The notes under the pieces are model-generated. The model did no database searches and was not told the DNA's origin. It worked only from the letters and a program-made list of their open reading frames with translations. DNA of 64,000 nt from an uncultured Acetatifactor sp. (lineage in GTDB: Bacteria > Bacillota > Clostridia > Lachnospirales > Lachnospiraceae). The DNA lies in contig CAJUAB010000014.1 in the NCBI GenBank assembly GCA_910583845.1, positions 1 to 64,000 of the forward strand, read 5' to 3'. The position numbers and the translations under genes are program-made. This document shows positions 44,782 to 52,696 of the stretch, piece by piece; the stretch's first letter is position 1; each line of letters opens with the position of its first letter.

Positions 44782-44862
44782 GGGTGAGGGTACTCGGAAT
44801 CATGTTTGTGATTCTGACAGCAAAATTTTGGTATAGTAACGGTTCGAACCCGGCCCTCACTC
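44782..44862 (+). ncRNA. tRNA-like RNA B2 (short form, D arm lost)
   Basis: 81 nt. The acceptor is GGGTGAGG/CCTCACTC (one wobble). The T loop TTCGAAC is canonical, but only three T-stem pairs remain. The D arm is missing, so the acceptor runs into the hairpin GAATCA-TGTTTG-TGATTC and CTGACAGCAAAA, the same module as B1 and A1. It is followed by TTTTTT, a likely transcription end 62 bp before the DUF2828 start. Confidence 0.65.
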
Positions 44863-44930
44863 TTTTTTGTGGAAAAATAACAGAGAAATAGGTGAAGAAA
44901 TCAGCTTTGATGAAAAGCAGGGGAATTGTT

Positions 44931-46391
44931 ATGGGATTTGCAGATGTATTACGGAAAGCGGGCCGTTTTACCCGCACGGAAAATGGGGCTGTAGCCCTGC
45001 GCACCACCAGGGATGCCAGACTGGATTTTTTCAGCGCCGTGGGCTCTCTGCGGGAGGCGGATGAAAACAGAATATGTACGCTGTTTGCCGAGTCCTATGG
45101 TCAGGATGCGCTGTTTACGATGAAAATTTTGTTTTATGCCAGGGATATCCGGGGCGGACTGGGTGAGAGAAAGACATTCCGCACTTTGCTGCGCTATGCC
45201 GCGGAGCATCATCCCCGGGCAGTGAGGCCCAATCTGGACCTGGTGGGCGTGTTCGGGCGTTATGACGATCTGTATGCCCTGGTGGACACCGGGCTTGAGG
45301 AAGATATGTGGGCGGTCATGAAAGCGCAGTTTGAAGAGGATCTGGAGAATATGCGGCAGGGCCATGCCGTTTCCCTGCTGGCAAAGTGGATCAAGACTGC
45401 GGATTCCAGTTCCGCGCGGACTCGTGAGCTGGGCATTCTGACAGCGCGGAAGCTGGGATATTCAGTGTATGAATTCAAGAGGCTGGTCCGCAGCATGAGA
45501 AAACACATCGGGATCGTGGAATCCCTGATGGCAGCAGGCCGTTGGGATCAGATCACTTACAATGCGGTTCCCAGCAGAGCCATGAAGATCTATCGCAAGG
45601 CGTTTCTGCGTCATGATCAGAAGGGATTTGCCGCTTATCTGAGCAGTGTGGAAAAAGGGGAGGCGAAAATTCATGCCGACGCGCTGTATCCCTATGATAT
45701 CGTAGGCGAATATATGAAAGGGAGAGGGGAGGACCGCACTCTGGAAGCCCAGTGGAAGGCTCTGCCCGACTATGTGACAAAGGGGTCCAATGTGCTGATA
45801 ATGGCGGATACCTCCGGTTCCATGACCTGCGCCGGAGGACGGCCCCTGGCCTCCTCTCTGGGACTGGCGATCTATTTTGCCGAGAGAAATACAGGCGCAT
45901 ACCACAATATGTTTATGACGTTCAGCCAGACTCCCTCTATTATAGAGTTACGGGGCGAAACGCTGTATCAGAAAGTGCTGAATACCAGAAAAGCTCCCTG
46001 GGGAATGAATACGAACCTGCGGGCGGCTTTTGAGCAGGTGCTGCAAATTGCGCTGAAAGCCCATGTCCCTCAGGAGGAGATGCCGAAAGCCATAGTGGTG
46101 ATTTCCGATATGGAGATTGACCGCTGCGGCGACAAGGAGTGGAGCTTCTATGACAATATGGAAGACAGATTCTGGCAGGCGGGCTATCGGATTCCCAATA
46201 TTATTTTCTGGAATGTAAACAGCCGCCATGACATATTTCATGTGGATAAGAGCCGTCGGGGTGTTCAGCTGGCCAGCGGCCAGTCCGTCACCGTGTTTAA
46301 GCAGATTCTGGAATGCCTGGACTGTACGCCTGTGGAGGCTATGGAAAAGACCATTGGCGCGGAGAGGTATAATTGCGTGACTGTAGAATAA
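44931..46391 (+). CDS. DUF2828 protein, Ro60/TROVE-like with VWA domain
   Basis: 486 residues from MGFADVLRKAG, preceded by AGGGG. The N-terminal helical part (about 1-275) has RTENGAVALRTT..RLDFFSAVGSLRE, TLFYARD-type MKILFYARDIRGGLGERKTF, and DLVGVFGRYDDL, all DUF2828 hallmarks with a TROVE/HEAT-like character. The C-terminal VWA domain has an intact MIDAS: MADTSGSMTC, then GMNTNLRAAF and VISDMEID. Ro60/Rsr proteins have the same TROVE plus VWA design and bind Y RNAs and misfolded RNAs. Its position directly after four tRNA-like RNAs suggests an RNA partner. RNA binding is inference. Confidence 0.85.
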   Translation: MGFADVLRKAGRFTRTENGAVALRTTRDARLDFFSAVGSLREADENRICTLFAESYGQDALFTMKILFYARDIRGGLGERKTFRTLLRYAAEHHPRAVRPNLDLVGVFGRYDDLYALVDTGLEEDMWAVMKAQFEEDLENMRQGHAVSLLAKWIKTADSSSARTRELGILTARKLGYSVYEFKRLVRSMRKHIGIVESLMAAGRWDQITYNAVPSRAMKIYRKAFLRHDQKGFAAYLSSVEKGEAKIHADALYPYDIVGEYMKGRGEDRTLEAQWKALPDYVTKGSNVLIMADTSGSMTCAGGRPLASSLGLAIYFAERNTGAYHNMFMTFSQTPSIIELRGETLYQKVLNTRKAPWGMNTNLRAAFEQVLQIALKAHVPQEEMPKAIVVISDMEIDRCGDKEWSFYDNMEDRFWQAGYRIPNIIFWNVNSRHDIFHVDKSRRGVQLASGQSVTVFKQILECLDCTPVEAMEKTIGAERYNCVTVE

Positions 46392-46436
46392 CATGTGACG
46401 TATCTATTGTAATAACAAAATAATAAAAAATCAGTG

Positions 46437-46496
46437 ATTTCTGCAATATAGGGGCTTTTACTATACAGGTGCTCCATATATTGCAGAAATTTTCTG
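46437..46496 (+). terminator. terminator after the DUF2828 gene
   Basis: A 14-bp stem ATTTCTGCAATATA/TATATTGCAGAAAT with a 26-nt GC-containing loop, followed by TTTTCTG. Confidence 0.65.
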
Positions 46497-46508
46497 TATG
46501 AAACAGCA

Positions 46509-46537
46509 TTGTGATCCGGTGGGTTTTGTGCTATAAT
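46509..46537 (+). promoter_or_regulatory. promoter of the GNAT gene
   Basis: TTGTGA and TATAAT with a 17-bp spacer, 48 bp upstream of the acetyltransferase ATG. Confidence 0.65.
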
Positions 46538-46584
46538 TTCCATATTGTTGACAACGGCAAATCAAAAATACAGGTGAAAATCAG

Positions 46585-47106
46585 ATGGTTTACTATTCAG
46601 AGGGACTAATCACGATTCGCAATATGGAAGATAAAGACGCGCAGGTGATTACGGATGCTGAAATCGAACAGGGATGGCATGTGTCTGTGGAAAAATATCA
46701 TATGAGACTGGAAGATCAGAGATTGGGAAAGGCAATCTCCCTGGTTGCGGAATATTCCGGAAAACCAGTTGGATATATCCATATTTATCCCGACCATACA
46801 GGGGGCGCATTCGGAGGAAAGGGCTACCCGGAGATCGTTGATTTTGGCGTTCTGGAAAAATATCGGAATCAGGGTATCGGTACCCTTTTAATGGATATAG
46901 CTGAACAGATTGCCGCGACATACGCGGACACAGTATACCTGGGTGTGGGACTTCATAGCGGCTACGGAAGCGCGCAGCGAATGTATGTGAAGCGCGGTTA
47001 TATACCGGACGGCTCTGGAGTCTGGTATCAGGACAAAATATGCGCACCCTATGAAGAATGTAAAAATGACGATGATCTGGTTTTGTACCTTTCTAAGAAA
47101 TTATAA
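46585..47106 (+). CDS. GNAT-family N-acetyltransferase
   Basis: 173 residues. The acetyl-CoA-binding motif A is IVDFGVLEKYRNQGIGTLLM (RNQGIG matching R/Q-x-x-G-x-G/A), followed by a helix and the strand VYLGVGLHSGYGSAQRMYVK, with the terminal RGYIPDGSGVWYQDK typical of the RimI-like superfamily. The acceptor substrate is unknown. It stands alone with its own promoter. Confidence 0.9.
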   Translation: MVYYSEGLITIRNMEDKDAQVITDAEIEQGWHVSVEKYHMRLEDQRLGKAISLVAEYSGKPVGYIHIYPDHTGGAFGGKGYPEIVDFGVLEKYRNQGIGTLLMDIAEQIAATYADTVYLGVGLHSGYGSAQRMYVKRGYIPDGSGVWYQDKICAPYEECKNDDDLVLYLSKKL

Positions 47107-47337
47107 GTTGACACACTTCTCAATTGACCAAAGCCGATAAAAAGCATCAATAAATATGCGTCATATAGGGGGCTGCCGCGTTTGTCGACAGCCTCACTGT
47201 GTATAATCACCGCAAAGACAGACATTTCCGTGGCAAATGAGATAGTTGCCGATTGTGGCCGGTAACTTCTGAACGGATTATGCAAATTCGAATGGTTCTG
47301 ACGGAATATGAGAGAATAAATAAAGGAGGGGCATAGC

Positions 47338-48066
47338 ATGGATATTCCCGAGATTTTACAACCTTATGCAGATTTTCTGCAATCAACGGCCAGGCCGTCC
47401 AACCGGATCATTTTTACTCTGGAGCAGACCAGGTCCTGGGAGAGTAAGCTGGGCGGATGCCCCTATCTGGAGGATATCGCGCAGTATCCCATGGGAGAAG
47501 ACGGCAGTCCCATGATGTTTCTGGCACAGATCAATCTGGGGGAGATGCCTCCTTTGCCGGATTTCCCACAGGAGGGACTGCTTCAATTCTATGTGGAAAA
47601 CGATGACTGTTATGGCTTGGATTCCGTTTGTGTTGTGAGATATATTCCCACGTACAATACGGATGAATCGACGCTTGTGAGAGAAAATCCTTACTGTGAG
47701 GATTATGAGGAAAATCTTCCCTTTACAAAAAATTGCAAAATCTCCTTTGAGCGGCAGGAAGTATATATCGGGACAGAATGTCCGGAATTTATAGAAAAAT
47801 TTAACGGTGTATCAGAGAAGGTGAATGACGCTCTCTATGATTTCTGTGATGCCAGCGACAGCCGCGTGGGCGGGTACCCCTATTTTGTCCAGTACGCTCC
47901 GGCCTACTATACCAGTGAGAAGTATGTGCTGCTCCTTCAACTGGACCTGGATGATACCAGCGGGATTATGTTCGGTGATTCTGGTAACTGTACTTTCCTG
48001 ATTTCCAGAGAGGAACTGTTGGCGAAAAATTTTTCCAACGTGGAATATGACTGGCAGTGTTGCTAG
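47338..48066 (+). CDS. DUF1963 (YwqG-like) protein
   Basis: 242 residues. It has the features of YwqG-like proteins: SKLGGCPYLEDIAQYPMGED, MMFLAQINLGEMPPLPDFPQ, GLLQFYVENDDCYG, KVGGYPYFVQ-type RVGGYPYFVQYAPAYYTSEK, and a final LLLQLDLDD...GDSGNCTFLI. The family is widespread in Firmicutes without a firm biochemical role. A ribosome site (AAAGGAGGGG) precedes the ATG. The DUF4261 gene follows. Confidence 0.85.
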   Translation: MDIPEILQPYADFLQSTARPSNRIIFTLEQTRSWESKLGGCPYLEDIAQYPMGEDGSPMMFLAQINLGEMPPLPDFPQEGLLQFYVENDDCYGLDSVCVVRYIPTYNTDESTLVRENPYCEDYEENLPFTKNCKISFERQEVYIGTECPEFIEKFNGVSEKVNDALYDFCDASDSRVGGYPYFVQYAPAYYTSEKYVLLLQLDLDDTSGIMFGDSGNCTFLISREELLAKNFSNVEYDWQCC

Positions 48067-48174
48067 AGCTCCATCCGGTCAGCAATCACACTTTCAGCAC
48101 CGCCTGTTTTGCCTTCTGCCGTGTTGGAGTCAGTCAACGACGCCTGTAGCCCTACAGAAAAAGAGAGGATTGAT

Positions 48175-49107
48175 ATGGGAATATTTTCAAATTTTAAGAA
48201 AAAGAAACCGGAGAAAGACAAACAGGAAGCCAAAGAATATCTGATGAAATTTGATTCTGCCATTCGTCCGGGCGGCGTTTTTATGGCGCAGCTTCTGATG
48301 AAGGAACAATGTTCCGCGCCATCCCTGGAACGGATGAAAGAAGTCCTGTCAGCACATCTGGGGAAAGTGGAAATCTATGGTGAACAGAACCTGGAAAAGG
48401 GACTGTTTCATTTTTCTGCATTGAATTATGAGTCTCAGTTCAGCGATGCCAGAGTACCGGTGCAATTGTCTGTTCTGGGATGTGAGACTTTCCATGCGGA
48501 CCGCATAGACGAGATGAAGCGCAGTCAGATGTGGAATTGCAGGGAGGACCGGGACCGCATCCTGACGGAGTGCAAATATGCCGTAATGGTAAATGATATG
48601 TTGGGCGGCGGCCTGCAAGCCCGGACAAGAGCCAATATGCTTATGGATTATCTGGAGGCTCTGATGGAATTGTACCCCTCCTGTGAAGCGGTATATTTTC
48701 TCAATTCGGGTAAGCTGGTACCCGCAGACCTCATTCGGAAGGGAGAGATCAAAGGTCTTGACCGCTATATCCAGTTCTGTGTGAATGTCAGATTCTTCCA
48801 TATCAATGGAACCAATGACCATGTGATTGACACATTGGGACTCAGTTTGCTCTATATAGAGGATTTACAGTACCATTTCCATGATATGGAACCTGATTGG
48901 GTGGTGGGACATGCCTATAGTATGGCTTCCTATATTCTGACAGGCGACCGTCCTGTCAAAAATGGCGATACGATAGATGGAATTGTTGACGGACGGCTGG
49001 TTCAGGACATCCAGTGGAAATGTCATTTTGAGGATTCATTGATCGAGCCCAGGCGACCGGTTCTGGATATCTGTATGGGAGAGTACGCTGCCGGCGAACG
49101 ACAATAA
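48175..49107 (+). CDS. DUF4261 domain protein
   Basis: 310 residues from MGIFSNFKKKKPEKDKQE; an upstream in-frame ATG at 48109 lacks a ribosome site. The body (VFMAQLLMKEQCSAPSLERM, ARVPVQLSVLG, NDMLGGGLQARTRANMLMDY, FHINGTNDHVIDTLGLSLLY) fits DUF4261, which often neighbours DUF1963-like and SMI1-like proteins. Function is unknown. The basic N terminus (KKKKPEK) is not a signal peptide. Confidence 0.75.
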   Translation: MGIFSNFKKKKPEKDKQEAKEYLMKFDSAIRPGGVFMAQLLMKEQCSAPSLERMKEVLSAHLGKVEIYGEQNLEKGLFHFSALNYESQFSDARVPVQLSVLGCETFHADRIDEMKRSQMWNCREDRDRILTECKYAVMVNDMLGGGLQARTRANMLMDYLEALMELYPSCEAVYFLNSGKLVPADLIRKGEIKGLDRYIQFCVNVRFFHINGTNDHVIDTLGLSLLYIEDLQYHFHDMEPDWVVGHAYSMASYILTGDRPVKNGDTIDGIVDGRLVQDIQWKCHFEDSLIEPRRPVLDICMGEYAAGERQ

Positions 49108-49183
49108 GATCAGAAAAAAATAAAACCGCCTCATTGCATAAGGTCTGAAAACACACTATACTGGGGAGCAGGAGGTGGAAAAC

Positions 49184-49663
49184 ATGGCCAATGAGGATAA
49201 AAAGGATTTCAATGCCATGCTGCGCGACAGCAAGGATATGCCAAAATTTCAGACAATCACGGATCAAAAAAGTATCGAAAAATACGGTGGGGACAGAATG
49301 TACTTTGCGCCGCCCCTGGACTATGACAGGGTCATGAGACAAGTTCCCTGGGGAAAGGTGATCACAATAGATAAAATCCGTGCATATTTTGCCAGACTCA
49401 GTAAGGCGGATTTTACGGAGCCTGTCACAGCGGGCATTTTTGTGTCCATTGCAGCCTGGGCAAGCCATCAGAGGTCGGAGGACATTACTCCCTATTGGAG
49501 GACGCTGAAAGCCAATGGAGAGCTGAATCCCAAGTACCCGGGAGGCATTGCCGCGCAGAGAGAAAAACTGGAAGCGGAAGGGCATGTGATCATACAAAAA
49601 GGAAGGACCAATATACGGTATTTTGTCAAAGATTATGAAGATTCTCTGATGGATTTATCATGA
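49184..49663 (+). CDS. alkyltransferase-like (MGMT-fold) protein lacking the reactive Cys
   Basis: 159 residues from the ATG after AGGAGGTG. The C-terminal half has the MGMT DNA-binding fold: VPWGKVITIDKIRAYFARL, AGIFVSIAAWASHQR, then ITPYWRTLKANGELNPKYPG. The active-site motif PCHR is replaced by PYWR (Cys to Tyr), so it cannot transfer alkyl groups and resembles ATL proteins that flag O6-alkylguanine for nucleotide excision repair. The N-terminal extension (about 50 residues) is unusual. Confidence 0.8.
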   Translation: MANEDKKDFNAMLRDSKDMPKFQTITDQKSIEKYGGDRMYFAPPLDYDRVMRQVPWGKVITIDKIRAYFARLSKADFTEPVTAGIFVSIAAWASHQRSEDITPYWRTLKANGELNPKYPGGIAAQREKLEAEGHVIIQKGRTNIRYFVKDYEDSLMDLS

Positions 49664-49676
49664 AGGAGGAACAGAC

Positions 49677-50132
49677 ATGTTGAAGACAGGGACAAAAGCC
49701 CCGGCATTTTCGCTGCCGGATCAGAACGGAAAGGTGCATACACTGGAGGAGTATCGGGGAAAAAAGGTTATTCTGTATTTCTATCCCAAGGATCATACGC
49801 CCGGCTGCACCAGGCAGGCATGCAATTTCGGGGAACTGTACCCACAGTTTCAGGAGAAAGGAGCAGTGGTCCTGGGGGTCAGCAAGGACAGTGTGGCATC
49901 TCACAAAAAATTTGAGGAAAAATACGACCTGCCCTTTACATTGCTGTCAGATCCCGGGCTTGCCTGCATCCAGGCCTATGATGTGTGGCAGGAAAAGAAG
50001 AATTACGGAAAAGTCAGCATGGGCGTAGTCCGCACCACATACCTCATTGACGAGGAGGGCGTGATCGTGAAAGCCTTCGGCAATGTGAAGGCAGCGGAGA
50101 ATCCCGCCCGGATGCTGGGAGAGTTGGAATAG
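49677..50132 (+). CDS. bcp: thioredoxin-dependent peroxiredoxin, BCP/PrxQ type
   Basis: 151 residues. The active site is YPKDHTPGCTRQACNF, with the peroxidatic Cys in PGCT and a second Cys five residues later, as in Bcp. It has VVLGVSKDSVASHKKF and DLPFTLLSDP. It reduces hydroperoxides with thioredoxin. It overlaps by one base the start of the broken yaaA, so the two formed a peroxide-defence pair. Confidence 0.95.
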   Translation: MLKTGTKAPAFSLPDQNGKVHTLEEYRGKKVILYFYPKDHTPGCTRQACNFGELYPQFQEKGAVVLGVSKDSVASHKKFEEKYDLPFTLLSDPGLACIQAYDVWQEKKNYGKVSMGVVRTTYLIDEEGVIVKAFGNVKAAENPARMLGELE

Positions 50133-50601
50133 TGTTTCAGATAATCATTTCCCCGGCCAAGAAAATGAACGTGGATACGGATTTTACGGTCTGCTCAGAC
50201 CTTTTGAGGGTGTGACTCCCTATCGTCTGGAGATGCAGGCAAAGCTCTCTGTGGAAGAATGCAGGGATCTATATGAGTTCTGGGGAAACCGCCTGTACAG
50301 AGTTGTCATGGAAAAGAGCTCCGTGATTGTCAATCTGGCTTCCAGAGAGTATTCCCGATGCATAGAGCAATATATCACGGACAGGGACAGATGGATTACA
50401 GTGGAGTTCGGAGAACTTGTCCAGGGGAAAATCAGACAGAAGGGTACACTGGCCAAGATGGCAAGAGGGGAAATGGTGCGGTTTCTGGCGGAGAACAATA
50501 TCCGGGAGCCGGAGGGCATTAAAGAGTTTCGGGAACTGGGATTTGATTTTTGCGGGGAGCTGTCTTCCCCGGAGAAGTATGTTTTTGTAAAAGAAAAATA
50601 G
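50132..50601 (+). pseudogene. yaaA: yaaA (peroxide stress protein) with internal deletion
   Basis: The start (GTG overlapping the bcp stop) encodes FQIIISPAKKMNVDTDF, the YaaA N terminus, and then stops at 50213. From 50173 a second frame encodes GYGFYGLLRPFEGVTPYRLE onward to VKEK, the YaaA C-terminal half. Roughly 70 codons that should lie between are missing. The junction is a shared GGATACGGATTTTA that reads VDTDF in one frame and GYGFY in the other, consistent with deletion between short direct repeats. Confidence 0.85.
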
Positions 50602-50643
50602 ATGGAAATACCTGCCCTGTCATGCAGGTTACCCCCTTTAAAA

Positions 50644-50687
50644 AGCAGCTTACCGCAATTTGATTGCGGAAGGCTGTTTTTTTGTCT
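50644..50687 (+). terminator. terminator between yaaA remnant and ABC operon
   Basis: AGCAGCTT-A-CCGCAAT pairs with ATTGCGG-A-AGGCTGT and is followed by TTTTTTT. The ABC transporter ribosome site begins just downstream. Confidence 0.7.
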
Positions 50688-50723
50688 ATGATATGGAAAA
50701 AGCAAGGAGGCAGGAAAGAACAG

Positions 50724-51653
50724 ATGGAGCAGGTTATATCGGTCAAAGGACTCAAGAAGTATTTTGGAAAGATAAAAGCGGTGGACGATATCAGTTTTTC
50801 GGTGGAGAGAGGGGAACTGTTTGGATTCCTGGGGGTCAACGGAGCGGGCAAATCCACCACCATCAACATGCTGTGTACATTGTTTTGTCCCACAGAGGGA
50901 GAAATCACCATCGGAGGCCACCTTCTGGGGAGGGAGGACGAGCAAATCCGGCGCAGGATCGGGGTGGTGTACCAGAACAACTGCCTGGATGAGAGATTGA
51001 CAGTAAAGGAAAATCTCATGGTCCGGGGCAGTCTGTATGAGAAAAATACCAGAAAGCTACGGGAAAAGATGGGCCGGATCTGTACATTTCTTCAACTGGA
51101 GGAGACGCTGAACAGACGCTTTGGTATGCTCTCGGGAGGACAGAAGCGAAAGTGCGAAATCGCCAGAGCGCTGCTCCACACCCCGGAGGTCCTGTTTCTG
51201 GATGAACCTACCACAGGCCTTGATCCGGCTACCAGGAAACTGGTCTGGGAGAGCCTGGATAAACTCAGACAGGAGGGCATGACTGTCTTTCTCACCACAC
51301 ACTATATGGAGGAAGCGGCAAAATGCAGCCATATCGCGGTGATGGACGCGGGTAAAATCAAAGAGTCCGGAACCCCCTTTTCCATGAAAGAAAAATACTC
51401 CAAAGACAGGCTGAGACTGATGGCAAAACCGGGGATGGAGGCACTGCTGGAGGCCCGGCTGAAGGAAATGCGAAGCGGCTGGGAAAAAGCGTCTGAGAAT
51501 CCCATGTACAGCGTCTGTCTGCAAAACAGTATGGAGGCCATTCCGGTTTTAAGGGAAATCGGAGAGTATCTGGAAGGATTTGAAATGGTGCAGGGTTCCA
51601 TGGATGATGTATTCTTGAATGTAACAGGAAAAAGTCTGGATACTGCGCAGTGA
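50724..51653 (+). CDS. ABC transporter ATP-binding protein (drug/daunorubicin type)
   Basis: 309 residues from MEQVISVKGLK. Walker A FLGVNGAGKSTTINM, Q-loop VVYQNNCLDE, signature LSGGQKRKCEI, Walker B VLFLDEPTTGLDPAT, and switch His in LTTHYMEEAA. The C-terminal extension (from about 210) is like DrrA-type subunits. It pairs with the ABC-2 permease 75 bp downstream, with a LytTR regulator following. Export of a drug, peptide or lipid is expected, but the substrate is unknown. Confidence 0.92.
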   Translation: MEQVISVKGLKKYFGKIKAVDDISFSVERGELFGFLGVNGAGKSTTINMLCTLFCPTEGEITIGGHLLGREDEQIRRRIGVVYQNNCLDERLTVKENLMVRGSLYEKNTRKLREKMGRICTFLQLEETLNRRFGMLSGGQKRKCEIARALLHTPEVLFLDEPTTGLDPATRKLVWESLDKLRQEGMTVFLTTHYMEEAAKCSHIAVMDAGKIKESGTPFSMKEKYSKDRLRLMAKPGMEALLEARLKEMRSGWEKASENPMYSVCLQNSMEAIPVLREIGEYLEGFEMVQGSMDDVFLNVTGKSLDTAQ

Positions 51654-51654
51654 A

Positions 51655-51690
51655 ACGCGGGCTTCTCCGCGAGTGACGGGATTGCAAGAT
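51655..51690 (+). repeat. intercistronic repeat, family 2, copy 3
   Basis: AACGCGGGCTTCTCCGCGAG followed by TGACGGGATTGCAAG between the ATPase and permease genes. It shares TCCGCGAGTGACG with the copies at 10150 and 11760. Confidence 0.5.
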
Positions 51691-51728
51691 AGTACACAGG
51701 GATTGTGGTGAAAAGGGAGAGGTTAAAA

Positions 51729-52649
51729 ATGAGAGAGATATTCTATTTGACAAAGAGAAACAGCCTGGTGTTTCTTCGGGACAGAAAAGCGGTGTTTTTT
51801 TCCGTGCTCTCCATGCTGATTGTTCTGGGACTGATGGTTATTTTTCTGGGTGGCATGAACAGCCGGGAACTGGTGGAACTGCTGGAACAATACGGGGGTG
51901 AAAGGGATCTGGCCCGGGATGAGGAAAATGCGAGATATCTGATTCAGATGTGGACGCTGGCGGGAATTCTGGTGGTCAACTCCGTCACGGTGACGATGAC
52001 GGTGATCGGGACCATGGTGCAGGACGAGGAACAGAGCCGACTCGCCAGCTTTTATGTGACGCCTGTGAAAAGAGGAAAACTGGTGCTGGGCTATGTGCTT
52101 GCGGCATGGCTTACAGGGGCGGGGCTGAGTGTCCTGACGCTGGCTGTCGGAGAAATATATATGGCGACGCAGGGATGGGGACTGCTTTCCCCCCGGGTAT
52201 TGGCTGTCATGTGCGGTATGATTCTGTTCAATACATTTGTGTATGCCTCCCTGGGGTATCTGTTGGCCATGTTTATTCACAGCTACAGCGCATGGGGAGG
52301 TATGCTGACCATTGTGGGCACTCTGGTGGGATTTGCGGGGGGAATCTATCTGCCTATGTCAGCCTTTTCGGAAAGGTTACAGACGGTACTGAAATGTCTG
52401 CCCGTGCTCCATGGGACTTCCATGATGCGCAGAGTGTGCCTGGAGGAAATAACGGAGACTACTTTTGAAGGTATGCCCCATCAGGCCGTGGAAATATTTC
52501 AGGAAAAAATGGGCATTACCCTGACTGCGGGAGAAAACATTATTCCCATGGGCAACCAGTTTTTTGTTTTGCTGATCTATGGTATACTGGCCACAGGGAT
52601 CGCGTTCCTTCTGAACAGGAGACGCAGATTGAAAGACAGGACGGAGTGA
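51729..52649 (+). CDS. ABC-2 type transporter permease
   Basis: 306 residues from MREIFYLTKRN (GAGAGG upstream). About six transmembrane helices: VFFSVLSMLIVLGLMVIFLG near the start, VVNSVTVTMTVIGTM, YVLAAWLTGAGLSVLTLAVG, VLAVMCGMILFNTFVYASLG, MLTIVGTLVGFAGGIYLPMS and a last helix FFVLLIYGILATGIAFLL. It has a large loop after helix 1. It forms the transporter with the preceding ATPase. The stop overlaps the upstream frame of the LytTR gene. Confidence 0.9.
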   Translation: MREIFYLTKRNSLVFLRDRKAVFFSVLSMLIVLGLMVIFLGGMNSRELVELLEQYGGERDLARDEENARYLIQMWTLAGILVVNSVTVTMTVIGTMVQDEEQSRLASFYVTPVKRGKLVLGYVLAAWLTGAGLSVLTLAVGEIYMATQGWGLLSPRVLAVMCGMILFNTFVYASLGYLLAMFIHSYSAWGGMLTIVGTLVGFAGGIYLPMSAFSERLQTVLKCLPVLHGTSMMRRVCLEEITETTFEGMPHQAVEIFQEKMGITLTAGENIIPMGNQFFVLLIYGILATGIAFLLNRRRRLKDRTE

Positions 52650-52696
52650 GGGGAGCGCGGAGTGAAGGGGAAAGCACGGAATTGAGGGCAGGCAAA

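Noticed and set aside
44378..44862. Annotating the tRNA-like elements as ordinary tRNAs with introns
   Set aside because: Group I introns would leave exon anticodon stems at a fixed position, but here no anticodon loop or stem can be found on either side, and the inserts are far too short for an intron.
47049..47339. 96-codon minus-strand frame between GNAT and DUF1963
   Set aside because: It overlaps the end of the GNAT gene and the ribosome site of the next, and no family is recognised.
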